Part shown: piece by piece, positions 45,656 through 57,779 of the stretch
How positions within the stretch are numbered: the first letter of the stretch is position 1
Layout of the letters: each line of letters begins with the position of its first letter
Origin: Ceratotherium simum simum
Taxonomy: Eukaryota > Chordata > Mammalia > Perissodactyla > Rhinocerotidae
Length of the DNA stretch: 64,000 nucleotides
Direction of reading: 5' to 3'
NCBI RefSeq assembly: GCF_000283155.1
Contig: NW_004454178.1
Coordinates: 2,330,373 to 2,394,372, forward strand
Position numbers and translations under genes: made by a program
Notes under the pieces: generated by a model
Database searches by the model: none
Told to the model about the DNA's origin: nothing
Seen by the model: only the letters and a program-made list of their open reading frames with translations

Positions 45656-46150
45656 TGTCACCGATTAACTGCCCTCAGTAACTCAAAGGAGGATTTGAAA
45701 GCAATTTAATTGTTTCTCAAAGGTGTTTTTTAGTCATGTTAATAGATGCAACCACCAACTGCCCTGAACCAGTCCAAACCCCACCACAAGAGTGACACCT
45801 GCAAGATGGGTTGAGAATTGCCCAACAGGTACCTTTGCTTCATTTTAACGTTAAGATCTCCACCACAGGAGGAGCTTAGGTCTTATTACCGTAACGTGTG
45901 ATGCATATGGAAGCATGTTTTCCAACTGCACCTGCACAAGCGAATACCCTCCTCTACCTTTTGAATATTCATTCCCCATCTGGAATAAGAGGCCCCTGCT
46001 TTCCCGTGCTCGGGGAGCCACAGCTTTGGAAATAATTCCCTGTGGTCTCCTTATTTGCTGCAAATAAATTGTACTTTGTGTGACAACTACTTGTGGTGAA
46101 GGCTTTGATTTCAACTCACCAAGAAGTGAACTCAACTTGGTTTGGTAACA
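45656..46150 (+). repeat. Provirus 3' LTR
   Basis: 495 bases, TGTCACCGATTAAC .. GGTAACA, collinear with the 5' LTR. Poly-A hexamer AATAAA is at 46063-46068. About 15% differences from the 5' LTR by hand count, with no large indels. Open frames on minus at 45851-46135 are only antisense shadows. Confidence 0.92.
46063..46068 (+). promoter_or_regulatory. Polyadenylation signal, 3' LTR
   Basis: AATAAA in the same context as in the 5' LTR. Confidence 0.75.
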
Positions 46151-46444
46151 AACCTGTCACACTAAAGTTGCTCATTCTCAAGGGCTCACTGTGATTCTCA
46201 CATTTGCCCATGCGCTGGCTGCAACAGCCTCTGGAAAATAATGACTCCTCATTTTTTTCCACCTTCCAAATCTCAGTGAGGACACTATCACTAGCCAACT
46301 CTAATCAGGAATTGAAGGGGGGAAGAGATTCCGAGAAATGTAGTTTCTAGCTTCTCTTTTGCAATACCTTATAATGGACTGGTGGTAATATTGAGTTGAC
46401 ACAGACAATCTAACACACTCAGCATCTTTAACGGTTTCTTTAAA
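46151..46444. other. Short flank downstream of the provirus
   Basis: No gene or repeat recognised in this stretch of about 290 bases. Confidence 0.5.
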
Positions 46445-46982
46445 AAAAACTTAATCATGGTTTAATTCACATAGTGTAAAATCCACTCATTTAAAGATTA
46501 TGATTCAGCATTTTTTTTGATATACATGAAGTTATCCAATCATCACCCCAATCTGACTTTGGAACTTTTTCATCATCCCCAAAAAGAAATCCTATATCTA
46601 TTAGCAGTCATTCCCCATTCCCACTGCCTCCCACCTTCCAAATCTAGGCAACCACTAATCTACTTTCTGTCTCTATATATTTGCTTATTCTGGACATTTC
46701 ATGTAAATAGAACCATTACAATATCTGATCTTTTGTAACTGGCTTCTTTTACTTACCATAATGTTCTCAATTTTCATCCATGTGTGGCATGTATCAGTAC
46801 TTTATTCTTTTTATTGCTGAATAAAATTCTATTTTGCAGATATACCATCTTTTGTTTATCCATCCTTCAGTTGACAGACATTTGAGTTGTTTCCACTTTT
46901 TGGCTATTTGCATAATGCTGCTATGAACATAAATTTACACATTTTTGTTTGGACATATATTTTCTTCTCTTCTGGGTAATGA
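46445..46982 (-). mobile_element. LINE-1 3' part (L1M type), reverse strand
   Basis: The plus strand reads the complement of L1: ..CAACCACTAATCTACTTTCTGTCTCTATATATTTGC.., ..TATTCTGGACATTTCATGTAAATAG.., ..CATCCTTCAGTTGACAGACATTTGAGTTGTTTCCACTTTTTGGCTATTTGCATAATGCTGCTATGAAC.. in the standard order. Non-coding. Confidence 0.88.
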
Positions 46983-48554
46983 TGCTTTATATTTTTCAAT
47001 GGACTTTCTGTTGTGAGTCAGTCCTCCACGGGCATTTTGTGCTCCTAAATTCATAGTGATTGTATTAAAATTGTAAGGTCCTTACTTCTCTTTTAGCACT
47101 TTTCAGCCATTTCTCGGGATTCTTTACGTATCTGGCTTGCTTACTGCTTGCTATAAAAGCAGTCGGTTCCTTAAACTCCAGATTTCTCAGCAGCACATAA
47201 ATCCACTTCATGTGCAGAATCCATTGAGGTCCACTGTGCTGTCCCGTGGCCTTCAGGGTAGAGAAAATGCTGCAACTATGCTGATGTTCATGCCATTTGC
47301 ATTCCTGGAATGATCTTGCTCTGAACCGTTAAGTTTCTTGTCTATGTTCAGTACCTACTGCAAATTGTGTCAAGTTTATTCCTCACCATACTCTATGAGG
47401 TTGGAGGTATTGACTAATTCATTTCAGCTTTTTCATTGGATCCTCACAATGAGCTATAAGATAGAAAATTGAGAAGAGAAGTTGGGTCACTTCCCTTAGG
47501 TCACAAAACTAATTGGATCACACCTATACCTACTGCTTCCTTCATGTATTTATTCCTTTATTAGAAGGAGGTAAGAACCTTAAAAAGAATAAGTCCCAGG
47601 AACCAGTCCCTAGAACTACCTTTTACCTAAGCAGAGATTGTAAAAGAATTCAGAAGACAAAATCACCACCCTACAGTGAGGCACATTCAGATTATCTTTA
47701 TTTGATATATCATTATATCTGGACTCCTGGTCTTGCCCATATCATCTGTGTGTATATTACTTCCCACCTCATGGAATCTCTAGATTTTAGTTGATCTACT
47801 TTTATGGAGAGTAAACATCTGAATGCCTGAACTTTGCCTACATCTTTTGACTACAAGACCCAAGACTTTCACCTGTCACTAACATTTGCCAAACCTCTGT
47901 CCACCCAGTGCTCCAAAAAGGAATAGCATTCTATCCTGAGTTAAGATTAGCTGGTTTACAAAACAATGTAATACAATGAACCAATAACTAAAAACAGTTT
48001 CCAAGATGCTTCTATTATTATACGAAGTCCTTTCAAATCAGTATTTATTAGCATCAGGCAGAAAATATTCTGGTGAAAAAATAATTTTAAAAACATTATT
48101 TGAAGAGATCTATTATTTTATGTTGAATTCTGCAGCTCTCAAGGATTTTGCGGTACAAGGGGCATCCCATTAGCTGTGTGACGCTGCTCTGTACTGTTGT
48201 TTATACAATCATGCTGCCCTGCTTTAGAGCAGCTAATGTGAAAAACATTTGCACAGAAGGATATGAAGTGTGCAAAACAAAAAACAGAAGGCTTAATGGG
48301 CTCTTTATCTAAGTTGGAAACTTTAAGTGGCTCATGCTCCGATTCTCTGAAAAAATTTAATTCACATGGCAGTTCTAGGAATGTAAATCTGTGTCTAAAG
48401 TATAACATCTCTGACAGTGAGCTTTCACCAATGAGCATTTACCTTGGTGAGTACCTCACCAAGGCTGGTACTCCTTCCCTTATCATCTCTGTGGCCTTGG
48501 GTAAATCAATTAACCACTCCAGGGGCTCAGTTTTCTTATCTGTCAAATGGATAT
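46983..48554. other. Unassigned; TATA-bearing stretch and possible MIR
   Basis: At 47152-47159 a TATAAAAG lies in a moderately GC-rich 350-base stretch (47005-47345) that could be a solo LTR, but no ends were found. From about 47365 to 47520 there is MIR-like sequence (..CTCACAATGAGCTATAAGATAG.., ..GTCACTTCCCTTAGGTCACAAAACTAATTGG..), too decayed to be sure. No gene seen. Confidence 0.45.
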
Positions 48555-48860
48555 TCATTCATTTATTCTCTTATTAATTCATTCATTCAACACATATTTA
48601 TTCACGTTTAATAGAGCCAGACTTTGTGTTGAGGTGATAAAGATAACAGTATGCAAACGAAGCATAGCTTAAGAATTCACTATACAGTAAGAGACAAATT
48701 CTATAAATAAATAATTCAGTACAATGTGATGAAGGCAATCAGTATATGCAAAAAAGTGCTGTGGAAATATGGAACTAATCTATGAAAGTGAGATAAGGAA
48801 GATTCACAGAATTCATAGAAGAGTTTAGTCTTAAATGCAGACTATGAATGTGCAAGAAGA
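48555..48860 (+). mobile_element. LINE L2 3' fragment
   Basis: ..TTCATTCATTCAACACATATTTATTCA.. followed by ..AGATAACAGTATGC..., ..TAAATAAATAATTCAGTACAATGTGATGAAGGC..AAAAAAGTGCTGTGGAAAT.. matches the L2 3' region in sense orientation. Boundaries are approximate. Confidence 0.65.
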
Positions 48861-49099
48861 AGGGGCCCTTCACAGGGTTCTTATGACAGTTAAATAAGCC
48901 AACAAACATGTCAAGGCTTTAAACTTTTTTAAAGTTGAAACAGAAATTAGCACAAACTAAACACAATTGCATGTGAAATAAGCATTGATCAGCCTTGAAA
49001 ACATAACATCACTTTACATGCTCCTACTCCACCATTCCCAAAATCTCTCTCTATCAAGTTCTTTGTGCTCAGAGTCTTGGCCATAATTATTTAAAAAAT

Positions 49100-49470
49100 T
49101 AATGAATTTGAATATTGATCAAGCTCCAATTATGTCCCAGGAACAGTTAGGGCTGGGGTTTAACAATTTTTAAAAAGTCCTTACTCTCCTACAGTACAAT
49201 TTTAAAGGGGAGAGACAGATACAAGAAAGGAAGGAAGAAGGGAGGGAGGGAGCAAGGGAGACAATGGAGGTAGGAAGGAAGGAAAGGAGGCATCACGTAA
49301 TTACTAAATCACATAATGGCAAGAGCCAGGACGAAAATAAATCATAAGATAAAACGTCAAAACAGAAATAGAATAGAATAGAATAGAATTTGAATAGAAT
49401 CATCAAGGCAGAACTCTGATAAAATGACATTTGAGAAGAGATTCCAATGAAGTAAAAGAGAAGCAAATGC
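49100..49470 (+). mobile_element. Old L2 fragment with GA-rich and (AATAG)n simple sequence
   Basis: Start ..CAAGCTCCAATTATGTCCCAGGAACAG.. and end ..TGATAAAATGACATTTGAGAAGAGATTCC.. fit L2. Between them are GGAAGGAAGG purine repeats (49225-49290) and an (AATAG)n run at about 49367-49385. Confidence 0.55.
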
Positions 49471-50149
49471 AATGGTTTTGGAAAGATATTGTTTTAGTGA
49501 ATGACAGCTCTTTTATGTTTACCAGCATCTGCAATTCTCTGTCCTTCCATCATAGCAATGTGGTAAAACTCCAACCTTGGGTTAGCCCAATAGTTTGTCC
49601 CCATTCCTACACTTGAGCTGCTGAGAGGTACTGATGAAGATCACATCACCAAGCAGGTGGGTCTTCCACTACCAATTCAGTCTCCTATTTGAATTGAGTC
49701 CTGGATGCCATCCGATGTTCATTGTAACTCCTACAGTCAGAGCTCTTCCCCAATCTCCACCATAGCTACTTCAAGCCTTCTCCATCCTCTGCCAAACTCT
49801 GAGCTTCCGTCTCCTCTTCCCTCTCTTCCTCCTTTGTAGAAAAATCTAAATAGAATTCATTAATTACGTACACTAGCAAATTCTTGCCACAATCTTAAAA
49901 AATTCTTGCATATGCAATCTAACTTTTCTTTTTCTCTCCTGTTTCTAACAGAAAGTGTGTTGCCTCTCCAATGTCAGCCTAATCCTCGAACCTGTGCTTT
50001 TATGAAGAACCGTGCTCTTTCTTGTATCTTGAATCTTTTCTTCTCTACTATGCTTGATTTTTTGTATCTTAAAACAAACGCATCCTTAACCCCCATTTTG
50101 CATCCTTCCATCTAGCTGCTTATCATTCATTTTATTAAATTACATTAAG
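49471..50149. other. Unassigned, possibly old CR1/L3 LINE
   Basis: Pyrimidine-rich ..CTTCCGTCTCCTCTTCCCTCTCTTCCTCC.. at about 49805 recalls L3/CR1 ORF2 sequence but I cannot align it confidently. No gene seen. Confidence 0.4.
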
Positions 50150-51200
50150 TAAATTAGTTTATTTAATATGTGATGACATTGTGCTAAGCTCTGGAGATAC
50201 GTTGATGAGTAAAATGTAAAATAAAATGAAGCCATGGTGTATACTAATCAAATAATACTAACAGATATCCAATTTAAAACTGTGATTGGGGCCAGCCTGT
50301 GGTGTAGCGGTTAAGTGGGCACACTCCACTTTGGCAGCCTGGGGTTTGCAGGTTCGGATCCCGGGAACACTGCTTGTCAAGCCATGCTGTGACTGCATCC
50401 CATATAAAGTAGAGGAAGATGGGCACGGGTATTACCCCAGGGCCAATCTTCCTCAGCAAAAAAAGAGGATTGGCATTGGGTGTTAGCCCAGGGCTGATCT
50501 TCCTCACCAAAAAAAAAAAACCAAAGGAAAAAAAAACATATGATTAATGTTTTAAAAGAAAAACAGTTCTATAAAAAGAAGCTCTCTTCTGTAGGACCTG
50601 ACATAGTCTGGAAATTCAGGGAAGGCTTCCCTAAGGGAACATGCTCGGAAGCAATGAATGTGGAAGGATAGTTTTTCAGGTGCAGGGAAAAACCTGAAAA
50701 AAGCATGTGTGGGGTCCACAGTGTAGGAGAATCCTACAGCAATGTAGCTGGGGTGAAGAGGGTAAAGGGGTGTTGGAACAAGAAGCCTGGAGAAGTAGAC
50801 AGTTCTTCATGCAGAACAAAGGGCAATCATTGGATATTTTAAGCAAAGGAATGGCACAATTAGTTTTAAGTTTGGAAACATTTACTGTGGCACTGTACGG
50901 GGAATGAACCAGAGAATAAGATCAGATGAAGGAAGATCAGTTATTCCAGAGTTCAGAAATTCAGGAAAGATGTGATGGTAGATTAGTTTAGAATGGTGGC
51001 ACTGAGGGGAACTGGTTATGAATTCAGGATTAATTTATGAGGGCAGACTGAGAATGCCTGGTGTAGGAAGGGACGCAAAAGGAAGACATCAAGGTTGATG
51101 CCCAGTTTTCTGGCTTTTGCAACTGAAAGGATGGGGTAACTGACTGAGGTGGGATCTCCTGGAGAGGACCAGGATGAGAAGGATGGATGGTCACCACATG
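50150..51200 (+). mobile_element. LINE L2 interrupted by an ERE
   Basis: Left: ..ACATTGTGCTAAGCTCTGGAGATACGTTGATGAGTAAAA.. (50176-50216). Right: ..GGGAAGGCTTCCCTAAGG.. (50619), ..GGCACAATTAG.., and ..GATGCCCAGTTTTCTGGCTTTTGCAACTGAAAGGATGG.. (51098-51135), all in L2 order. The ERE at 50287-50520 interrupts it. The 66-codon frame at 50707-50907 is L2-derived. Confidence 0.75.
50287..50520 (+). mobile_element. ERE SINE nested in L2
   Basis: Head GGGGCCAGCCTGTGGTGTAGCGG, B-box-like GGTTCGGATCC, GGAAGATGGGCACGG, two units around TTAGCCCAGGGC, then an A-rich tail at 50509-50535. Overlapping frames on both strands inside it are not genes. Confidence 0.92.
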
Positions 51201-53109
51201 GAGTCTGAGGTCCATGAGTTTGGTGTCTACTACCCTAGCTGTCCTCCCTTCCTTGACAGAAGTCCTGAATGGAATCTCAGCCACTGAGTAGCAACGAGGG
51301 AAGCAAGGTGGGAAAAATATATGCTTCCTTGTTTCAAATTAAATTTTGCTTGTACTTTCCAACTGACAATATATACATATTTTAAGCAATTTTTATACAG
51401 TTTTATCTTTTAGAAAGTCACTTTTTTAAGCAATTGCATGGAATGTTGATGAAATTAAAAAGTTCCCTTCACTCAGATCTGTTTCCGCACATATTTTGTT
51501 TGATTTATTGGTCTTTACATCACTCATTGCCTGAATTTGAAAGAGGAGTAATAATAAGCGAACTCTAACACAAAACACTTCAATTTTTTATAAGGTGTTG
51601 TGCCCTGCAGAGAAAGAAAAAAAATCATCCTGGATAAGAACTTTGTCAAAAAGAGAATTAGGAGATTATGAGGGAGCTCTTTTTTCCTTGCTTACAACTA
51701 CTACATTTCTATTATTTCTTTTAAGAAGAGGGGTGTATTTTGATTTACAAGGTTGAAAATATTACTGGCATGATATATCAAATTATCAAAAAATATACCA
51801 TGTCTATTCTGCAAGCTGGAATGTAAAGGTTTATAGCTTCTTTTGTAAGTTTTTGACTCAATATGTTTTTGCCCATTGCAAATATAGCATTCATTATTAA
51901 AAGAAAATGTATTGAAATTTGAAGAAATGTTAAGATTTTTCTGTAGTATAAAATGTCATAAAAACTCAACTTGTTTTCTAATATAAGCATTTATTTTGAA
52001 ACATCTTTTTAAAATAAAGACTAATTCAGACATTTGACCTAGTTAATTCTTTGAATTTGTTTTCTTAGAGCAAAATAGAAATAATATTGTTATCTAGCTC
52101 AGAATGTTATTTAATGAAAACTAAATAAAATGATAATTTAATGATAATTAAAATAAAATCATAATAATGCAAATGAGTTCTATTATTCTTAGGTGACCGT
52201 ATAATTTATTATCTAATCTTGGGCTTTTAGAGAGTAAAATGGGGTAATAAAAATAATTTTAAAACATAGTTATTTAAAATATTTATTGAATAGCAAATTG
52301 GTTTTATTTTATTGGTAGATTTGTAAATTCTTTCTAAAAAATATTAAAATAACGATTCTGTGAACATTAATAACGTATGATGTTAATTTTCCATGAGCAG
52401 AGCTTGCTCTTTAACACTTGATTAAATGTGAAAGGTAACCAGCGATAGCCCGTCTCTCTTTTCCCAATTCTTCCCAGGTGAGACATAACACCTTTCTTCA
52501 AAGACAACATGCAAGATGCAACGTGCCCACTGATAAAGCGTCGCTGGACACAAGCACCTGAGAATATCTGACCCATTCTAGTCTTGGGTGGTGATGGTAG
52601 AAGTATTTAATGCTGCTCCATTTGCTGGCCACTTGTTATACCACTTATGTCTGCTATGCTCCTTGAAATGCCTGGAGCTACTAGACCACCAATCGGTGAG
52701 AAACCTTGGAAATTATAGTTTACACGTAGATGAAATATGTGTGGGAAATACAGGCTGAGCAATCCTTTGGAATGTATAGAAAATAGTTTAAATGTTCTTG
52801 CTGTAGTGGGTTTCATTTTTTATTGTATGATGTAAATCTACACCTCTTTATTTAATTGTTCATTAATGCTTTTTTATTTTGCAATAATTCCTTTTGGCAA
52901 CAATGAGCTAAAATAAAAGTTCATGGTAATGAACAAGTAAGCACTGAATTTCTGTTTTTTAAAGATGTCTAGGATGACTGGGTAACAGTCTCCTACAGTG
53001 TCCCATGTGGAAGCAGGAACAGCTCTCCTGAGCCTCAAACACAGCAGTCTCCTCGTGCATTTCTTTTCAGAGGTTACAGAGCATAGTGGAGAGTGACACA
53101 ATCATCCAG
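51201..53109. other. Unassigned, AT-rich
   Basis: No gene or named repeat that I can support. The part from 52000 to 52350 is very AT-rich. Confidence 0.5.
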
Positions 53110-53925
53110 TGTCCATTGTGCCATCTAAACAGCTCTCAGCTGCACCCAGCTCTCCCACCCCCATTGTCACTGCCTTAGTCCAGGCTGCTCTTATCTACTT
53201 AACGAAGTGTTGCAACAGCCTCTCTAATTGGTTTGCTTGCCTTCTCTTTCTCTCCTTCAGTCAATTATTGTCCCCCAGTCAGAGTAGTATCTCTTAAACA
53301 GCTACCTGATGACATACACTGACCACAGTGCCTGAAATTCTCTTCCCACCTGGTCTCCTTTATTCACATCGCTAGCTTGCCTTTATGCTTCAAGCACAGT
53401 CTTATATTTAACCACTTTTAACAAGTCTTCTCTCAACCCCCACATCTGGGTAAAATCTTTTGTGGTCCTATTGGCCCCTCTAATGAACTGAATGTTTATA
53501 TACCATACCCCCAAATTCATATGTTGAGGCTCTCACCTGCAATGTGATAGTATTTGGAAGTAGGGCCTTTCTGAAGTAATTAGATTTAGATGCATTATGA
53601 GAGTGAGGCCCCTATAATGAGATCAGTGTCCTTATCAGAAGAGGAAGAAACTAGACCTCTTTTTTTGCCACATGAAGACACAGGCAGAAGATGCCTGTCT
53701 GTAAGCCAGGAAGAGCCCACACCAGGAATTGAATCATCTGACACCTTGATCTTGGAATTCCAAGACTCCAGAACTGTGAGAAGTAAATCTCTGTTGTTTA
53801 AGCCATCCAGTGTATGGTGTTTTGTTATAGAAGCCCAAGCAGACTAATACACTCCCTTTATGTCTCCTATTATTACACATACTTCTCAGTATTTCACATA
53901 TCTCTTTACACATGTGTAGTAGATA
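53110..53925 (-). mobile_element. LINE L2 fragment split by an MST LTR
   Basis: The plus strand is the complement of L2: ..TTGTCACTGCCTTAGTCCAGGCTGCTCTTATC.., ..TGTTGCAACAGCCTCTCTAATTGGTTTGC.., ..GCTACCTGATGACATACACTG... It resumes weakly after the LTR at 53854-53925. Confidence 0.7.
53480..53853 (+). mobile_element. MST-type (MaLR) solo LTR
   Basis: ..CCCCCAAATTCATATGTTGAGGC.. at the start, ..AAGTAGGGCCTTTCTGAAGTAATTAG.., ..CCACATGAAGACACAGGCAGAAG.. and an end ..CCAGAACTGTGAGAAGTAAATCTCTGTTGTTTAAGCC..TATAGAAGCCCAAGCAGACTAATACA. This is the MST layout at nearly full length (about 370 bases). The 85-codon frame at 53590-53847 is inside it. Confidence 0.88.
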
Positions 53926-56900
53926 AGATAACCAGGTTATTACCTGCCAAGTATCCTGTTAGAGGAATCTGTCCTCTCCTCTCGTCACCACCCATAATTT
54001 CAGTGAAAACGGGCTATTATAACACATCTCCCTCAATTCCCTGGACACCACCCACCCCAGGCAAAAAGTAATAAATAATACCTGTAGGTGATCTGTCAGA
54101 GAGAGAGTGTTTGAATCAAGGTCAGTCCTAGTCTTTCTCCAGGAATTTTGGAGCTTGAATTGAAAAGAGATGTCACCCTCTTTGGGGTGCCTAAAGTGAA
54201 AGAAGGAAAGCATGGGAAATGCTAGAAGTCACATTTCCAGTCATCTAGAGCCAAAAACCTGAGGAAGCTGGTCTGCTAAAATATAAATAAATGAATAAAT
54301 TCCTTCTCCCACCCCCAGTCTCTCTCCTCTCTCATGTATATATAGCGAGAGAGACACAGACTACAGAGAATTGTTGACAACAGAAGTGAAGAGAACGTCC
54401 TTGGTGTGCTGTTGGTTATTGATGCCTCTAGTTGGACTTGTCCATGAGATCCACCCATGTTTCTAAACCTGGATTCTTTGAAGCTCCCCAGCATCAATAT
54501 AACACAGTATAACACATGTATATCACTTGTGTTTAAACTAAATCAAATTATATTTCTAAGTCTTGCACTCAAAGAGGTATTAACTTATATGTGCTCTGTC
54601 CCTCTCATTGAACTATCCATTCTTGATCAGGGCAGGTAGCCCCAGGAACTGACATTGTGTCTAGTACACAGGAGATGCTCAGCAACCACTTGTTAAACGA
54701 ATAAAAACATGGGACTGTGATGAAAATCACAAGCACACCATCCAGCCAGGTGGGAGATAGGACCATGCTTGTTGGTAGAAATTCAGCCGCCTAAAGCCCT
54801 GTGAACCTACATCCCAGAGGAGCTTTGGGTACTGGGGGTGCCGGGCTAGGCTTCCACAGCAGAGATGCATTTTAAATACATACCCAAATATGTTTAACCA
54901 ATTAAATATCATTTGAGTCTGAATTTAACTCTCATAGCTGTTGGGTGACAAGGATACAGAAAGCCCAAAGACTCTTAACAGATGTTATAATAGTTTTAAT
55001 AGTCTCACTACCAAGGCTAAAGAACCAAATTTTAGAGATGGTGGTGCAGAAATAGGGTCAAATCTGGTAATACTTTGCCGCAGAGTGGGGAGGGGAAAAA
55101 AATACATTGCTGTCATTAACTGTTATGAGAAATACCTGATTACAGTAAAACAAAATGACTTCAGATACTGAAAAGAGCTTGGTATGGGGAAATAGAGGAG
55201 AGTTCAGAACTCAGCTCCCACCAAAAAAAAGAGGGGAAGGGGAATAATAAGGGATCTTGTTTAGATAGTAACTATAATTCTTAACGAGCAAATGGAAAGA
55301 ATCATACAGAAATACAGAGATGGAGGAGAAAAAGAGGTACAGAAAAGGAGAAAAAAAGGAAAGAACGGAAAAATAAAAAACTCATGGAACTCAGTATACG
55401 GAATGTATCAGGGAGAATGAGGAACTCAAAGTCTTAATAGTGTGTGCTTTGTGCAGATGAACTGGTAACTTGAAGTGATTTCAACATCCGTTTATAGTAA
55501 CCCAACATACTCTAATAGTGTGTCTTTCAGATTTATTTTTATTTAAATTACTTGGTATTATCATTATAGTTAAATAATACAGTAATTTATGATCAAAGGC
55601 ATATGATGAACCTGCTTCAGTCAGTATATTTCTCACTTCCCATTTGAAGAGCCTTCCTCAACTGTTTTCATCCTGAAAGAGACATCCTTTCTTCCCATTT
55701 TTCACTTTTAGGCTCCTCAATACTATTAGGCTTTTTCCTGTTGGATTCTGTGTCTACTCAACACTACTATTTGTAAATAACTATTTTAGTCTTATAAGGT
55801 TGGTTACTTTGGATAATTGCTGCAAACAGCATATCTTAGTACAAGGAAATAAGTTTTTGATCTACCATTTGAATCACTGAGTAGATCTACCATTTTAAAA
55901 TAAATGAACCAGAGGGGATAATTATGGCTCTCATATAACTTAGAGCTACTGTTGCTTTAAATAAACAAACAAACAAAAACAAGAGCAGAGGCAAAATAAG
56001 ATTCCACACCTAAAAATAAACAACAAGCAAGCAAAACACTAAGGAATTTCGGGGGAAATTAATTGTCCATTGGCCAAGTAGAGCCAAAGAAAGGAAAAAG
56101 TATAATCTGGTATTGAATCTGCCCTAATAGCTCATTAGTACCTAGAATGACAGTTCCAAAGACTAGGTCGCATTGACATTACTTTGAGAACTTGAACTCA
56201 TATGGCAAGACTGGTTGGTCTGCTCAATTTTGTATCAATTTCTTTTTATACTCCTTGGTTGTGTTATGGTAACATATCCTGAGATTTATGACTCTATATT
56301 CCTTCGGTAGATATTATTGAAATGGGTTCAGTTTATAACAAAAATTTCACAACTTAAGTTAAAAAAGGAAAAGAAATAAAAAACCTTGATCTTTCCTATA
56401 TATACCCACCAGATGGGTGAGATGTCTCTAAACCACAATTTGACGTGTTAGTGTTTCTGACTAATGTTTCTTAAATCTGGAAAATAAATTCATGACTGTA
56501 CTTTAAAACCATCTTTGCAATGTTCACAGAGGCCGTCTCCATTACAACATTATTTCTGAATTTTTCATTTGCTGCCATGGCTGTTCACATTTTCTACATC
56601 CATTTATTTCTCCCAGACAGCTTACTTCAGTAAATTGAAGTGGTTGTATAAAAAATTGCCCTAGTCGTGGGTATCTAGACTCGATGTTACCCAAACTTTT
56701 CTGAAAAGCTAAGAAAGTAAGGAAAGGATGTAGAATTTTTCTTTAGAAATGACATTGAAGATACCGACTGGTTTTTATGTGCCAGCTAGTCAATGCTCTC
56801 AGGACTCAGTGATAAGATGTCAAAACCATTTACAAGATTTATCTCAGAATCCTCCTAGATTCTGTCCAAATTGAGCTTTAAAATTCTTTCCTTCACTGAG

Positions 56901-57229
56901 TTGCTCTCTAATCCTAGGCAGAGACAGCACCCAGTCAAACCATGTGCTTTTGGATATGTGTAAGACCTTCAAGGCGCTGAGCGTGGGCTAGAGAACAGCC
57001 ATGTCTTCATTGGCACATCTACTTTTCCTCGCAAGAGCTTTCTCATCTATCTTAGATTTCACGGTCATCATTTTCATAATACTCTTTGTCATTATTGTAA
57101 ACTCTTATTATTTTATGGGGTTTTTTCAACTTGTTTAGAAAAAGCACATCTCTCGTGGATCCAGTGATCCTTTTTCTCCATAGTTACACTTGAATAGCCA
57201 TCACTACTGGAACCAGGTCATAGTGATTC
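53926..57229. other. Unassigned intergenic sequence
   Basis: No gene supported. A short L2/MIR-like 3' piece (..GTGTCTAGTACACAGGAGATGCTCAGCAACCACTTGTTAAACGAATAAA..) lies at about 54650-54708. Otherwise the stretch is AT-rich with purine runs near 55310-55380 and short featureless open frames. Confidence 0.5.
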
Positions 57230-57722
57230 TGTTACCGCCCAAAGCAGGGGATCTTCTGTCTGCCACAACACATGCCAATAGTTAAGAGGCAAGGTGGTAG
57301 GAGAAAAAGGAATATTTATTACAGCTTGCTAGCAAGAGGGAAGATGGTCGACTCACGTTCGAAAAAAAACGTCTTACAGAACAAAGACTACAGGCCAGTT
57401 ATATAGGGGGCTGGTCTCTGGGTGGAGGGGGCATCTGGTCTCAGGGTGGGGGCATCCATCTGTTTTTAGTTCCTGATAGTCTTTAGTTTTACTGGATATG
57501 CATCAGAGACCAGAGCAACGCCCTATAACCTGATCTTTCAGTTGTCATTGATGATGGCTATCAGCATAGACTCTCTGCCTGGGGATCATCACATTCCTAA
57601 GGAACTCAAGATAACAAAGTTATCAACTTATAAAAGCTGGGAGGGGCCATGAAATCCAAAAAGCATGTCTGGGTTAGTTAGTCAGAGGTCATTCAAAGTT
57701 ACAGTAGTGTTTATTTTCTACA
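57230..57722 (-). mobile_element. Solo LTR (ERV1-like), reverse strand
   Basis: About 493 bases with TG..CA at both ends: plus strand TGTTACCGCCC at 57230 and TTTTCTACA at 57722. On minus it shows a TATATAA TATA box (plus TTATATA at about 57398-57404) and a TAATAAATATTCC poly-A signal (plus near 57312-57324). No viral genes adjoin it and no clear target-site duplication was found. Family not recognised. Confidence 0.75.
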
Positions 57723-57779
57723 ATATGGCTTCCTTTATGTCAAACTTGTGTTGAGCTGGTATCAATTCCACTGTAAATT

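Larger units (their letters stand above)
39233..46150 (+). mobile_element. Class I (gammaretrovirus-like) endogenous provirus, defective
   Basis: Complete proviral layout of about 6.9 kb: 5' LTR (39233-39724), primer-binding site, leader, gag, protease, RT, connection, integrase, truncated env, polypurine tract and 3' LTR (45656-46150). Class I membership is shown by the gag SDLYNWK motif, a single CX2CX4HX4C knuckle, the YVDD RT box, the C-terminal integrase pattern and a TM ectodomain with CX6CC. By hand the two LTRs differ at roughly 70-80 of about 490 positions (about 15%), so insertion is old, on the order of tens of millions of years at usual mammalian neutral rates. Every gene carries stops, frameshifts or deletions. 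No clear target-site duplication was found. Confidence 0.95.

Noticed and set aside
39221..46160. Target-site duplication around the provirus
   Set aside because: ACCTGT occurs close to both outer ends (39225-39230 and 46152-46157), but not at equal distance from the TG and CA ends, so I do not call it the duplication.
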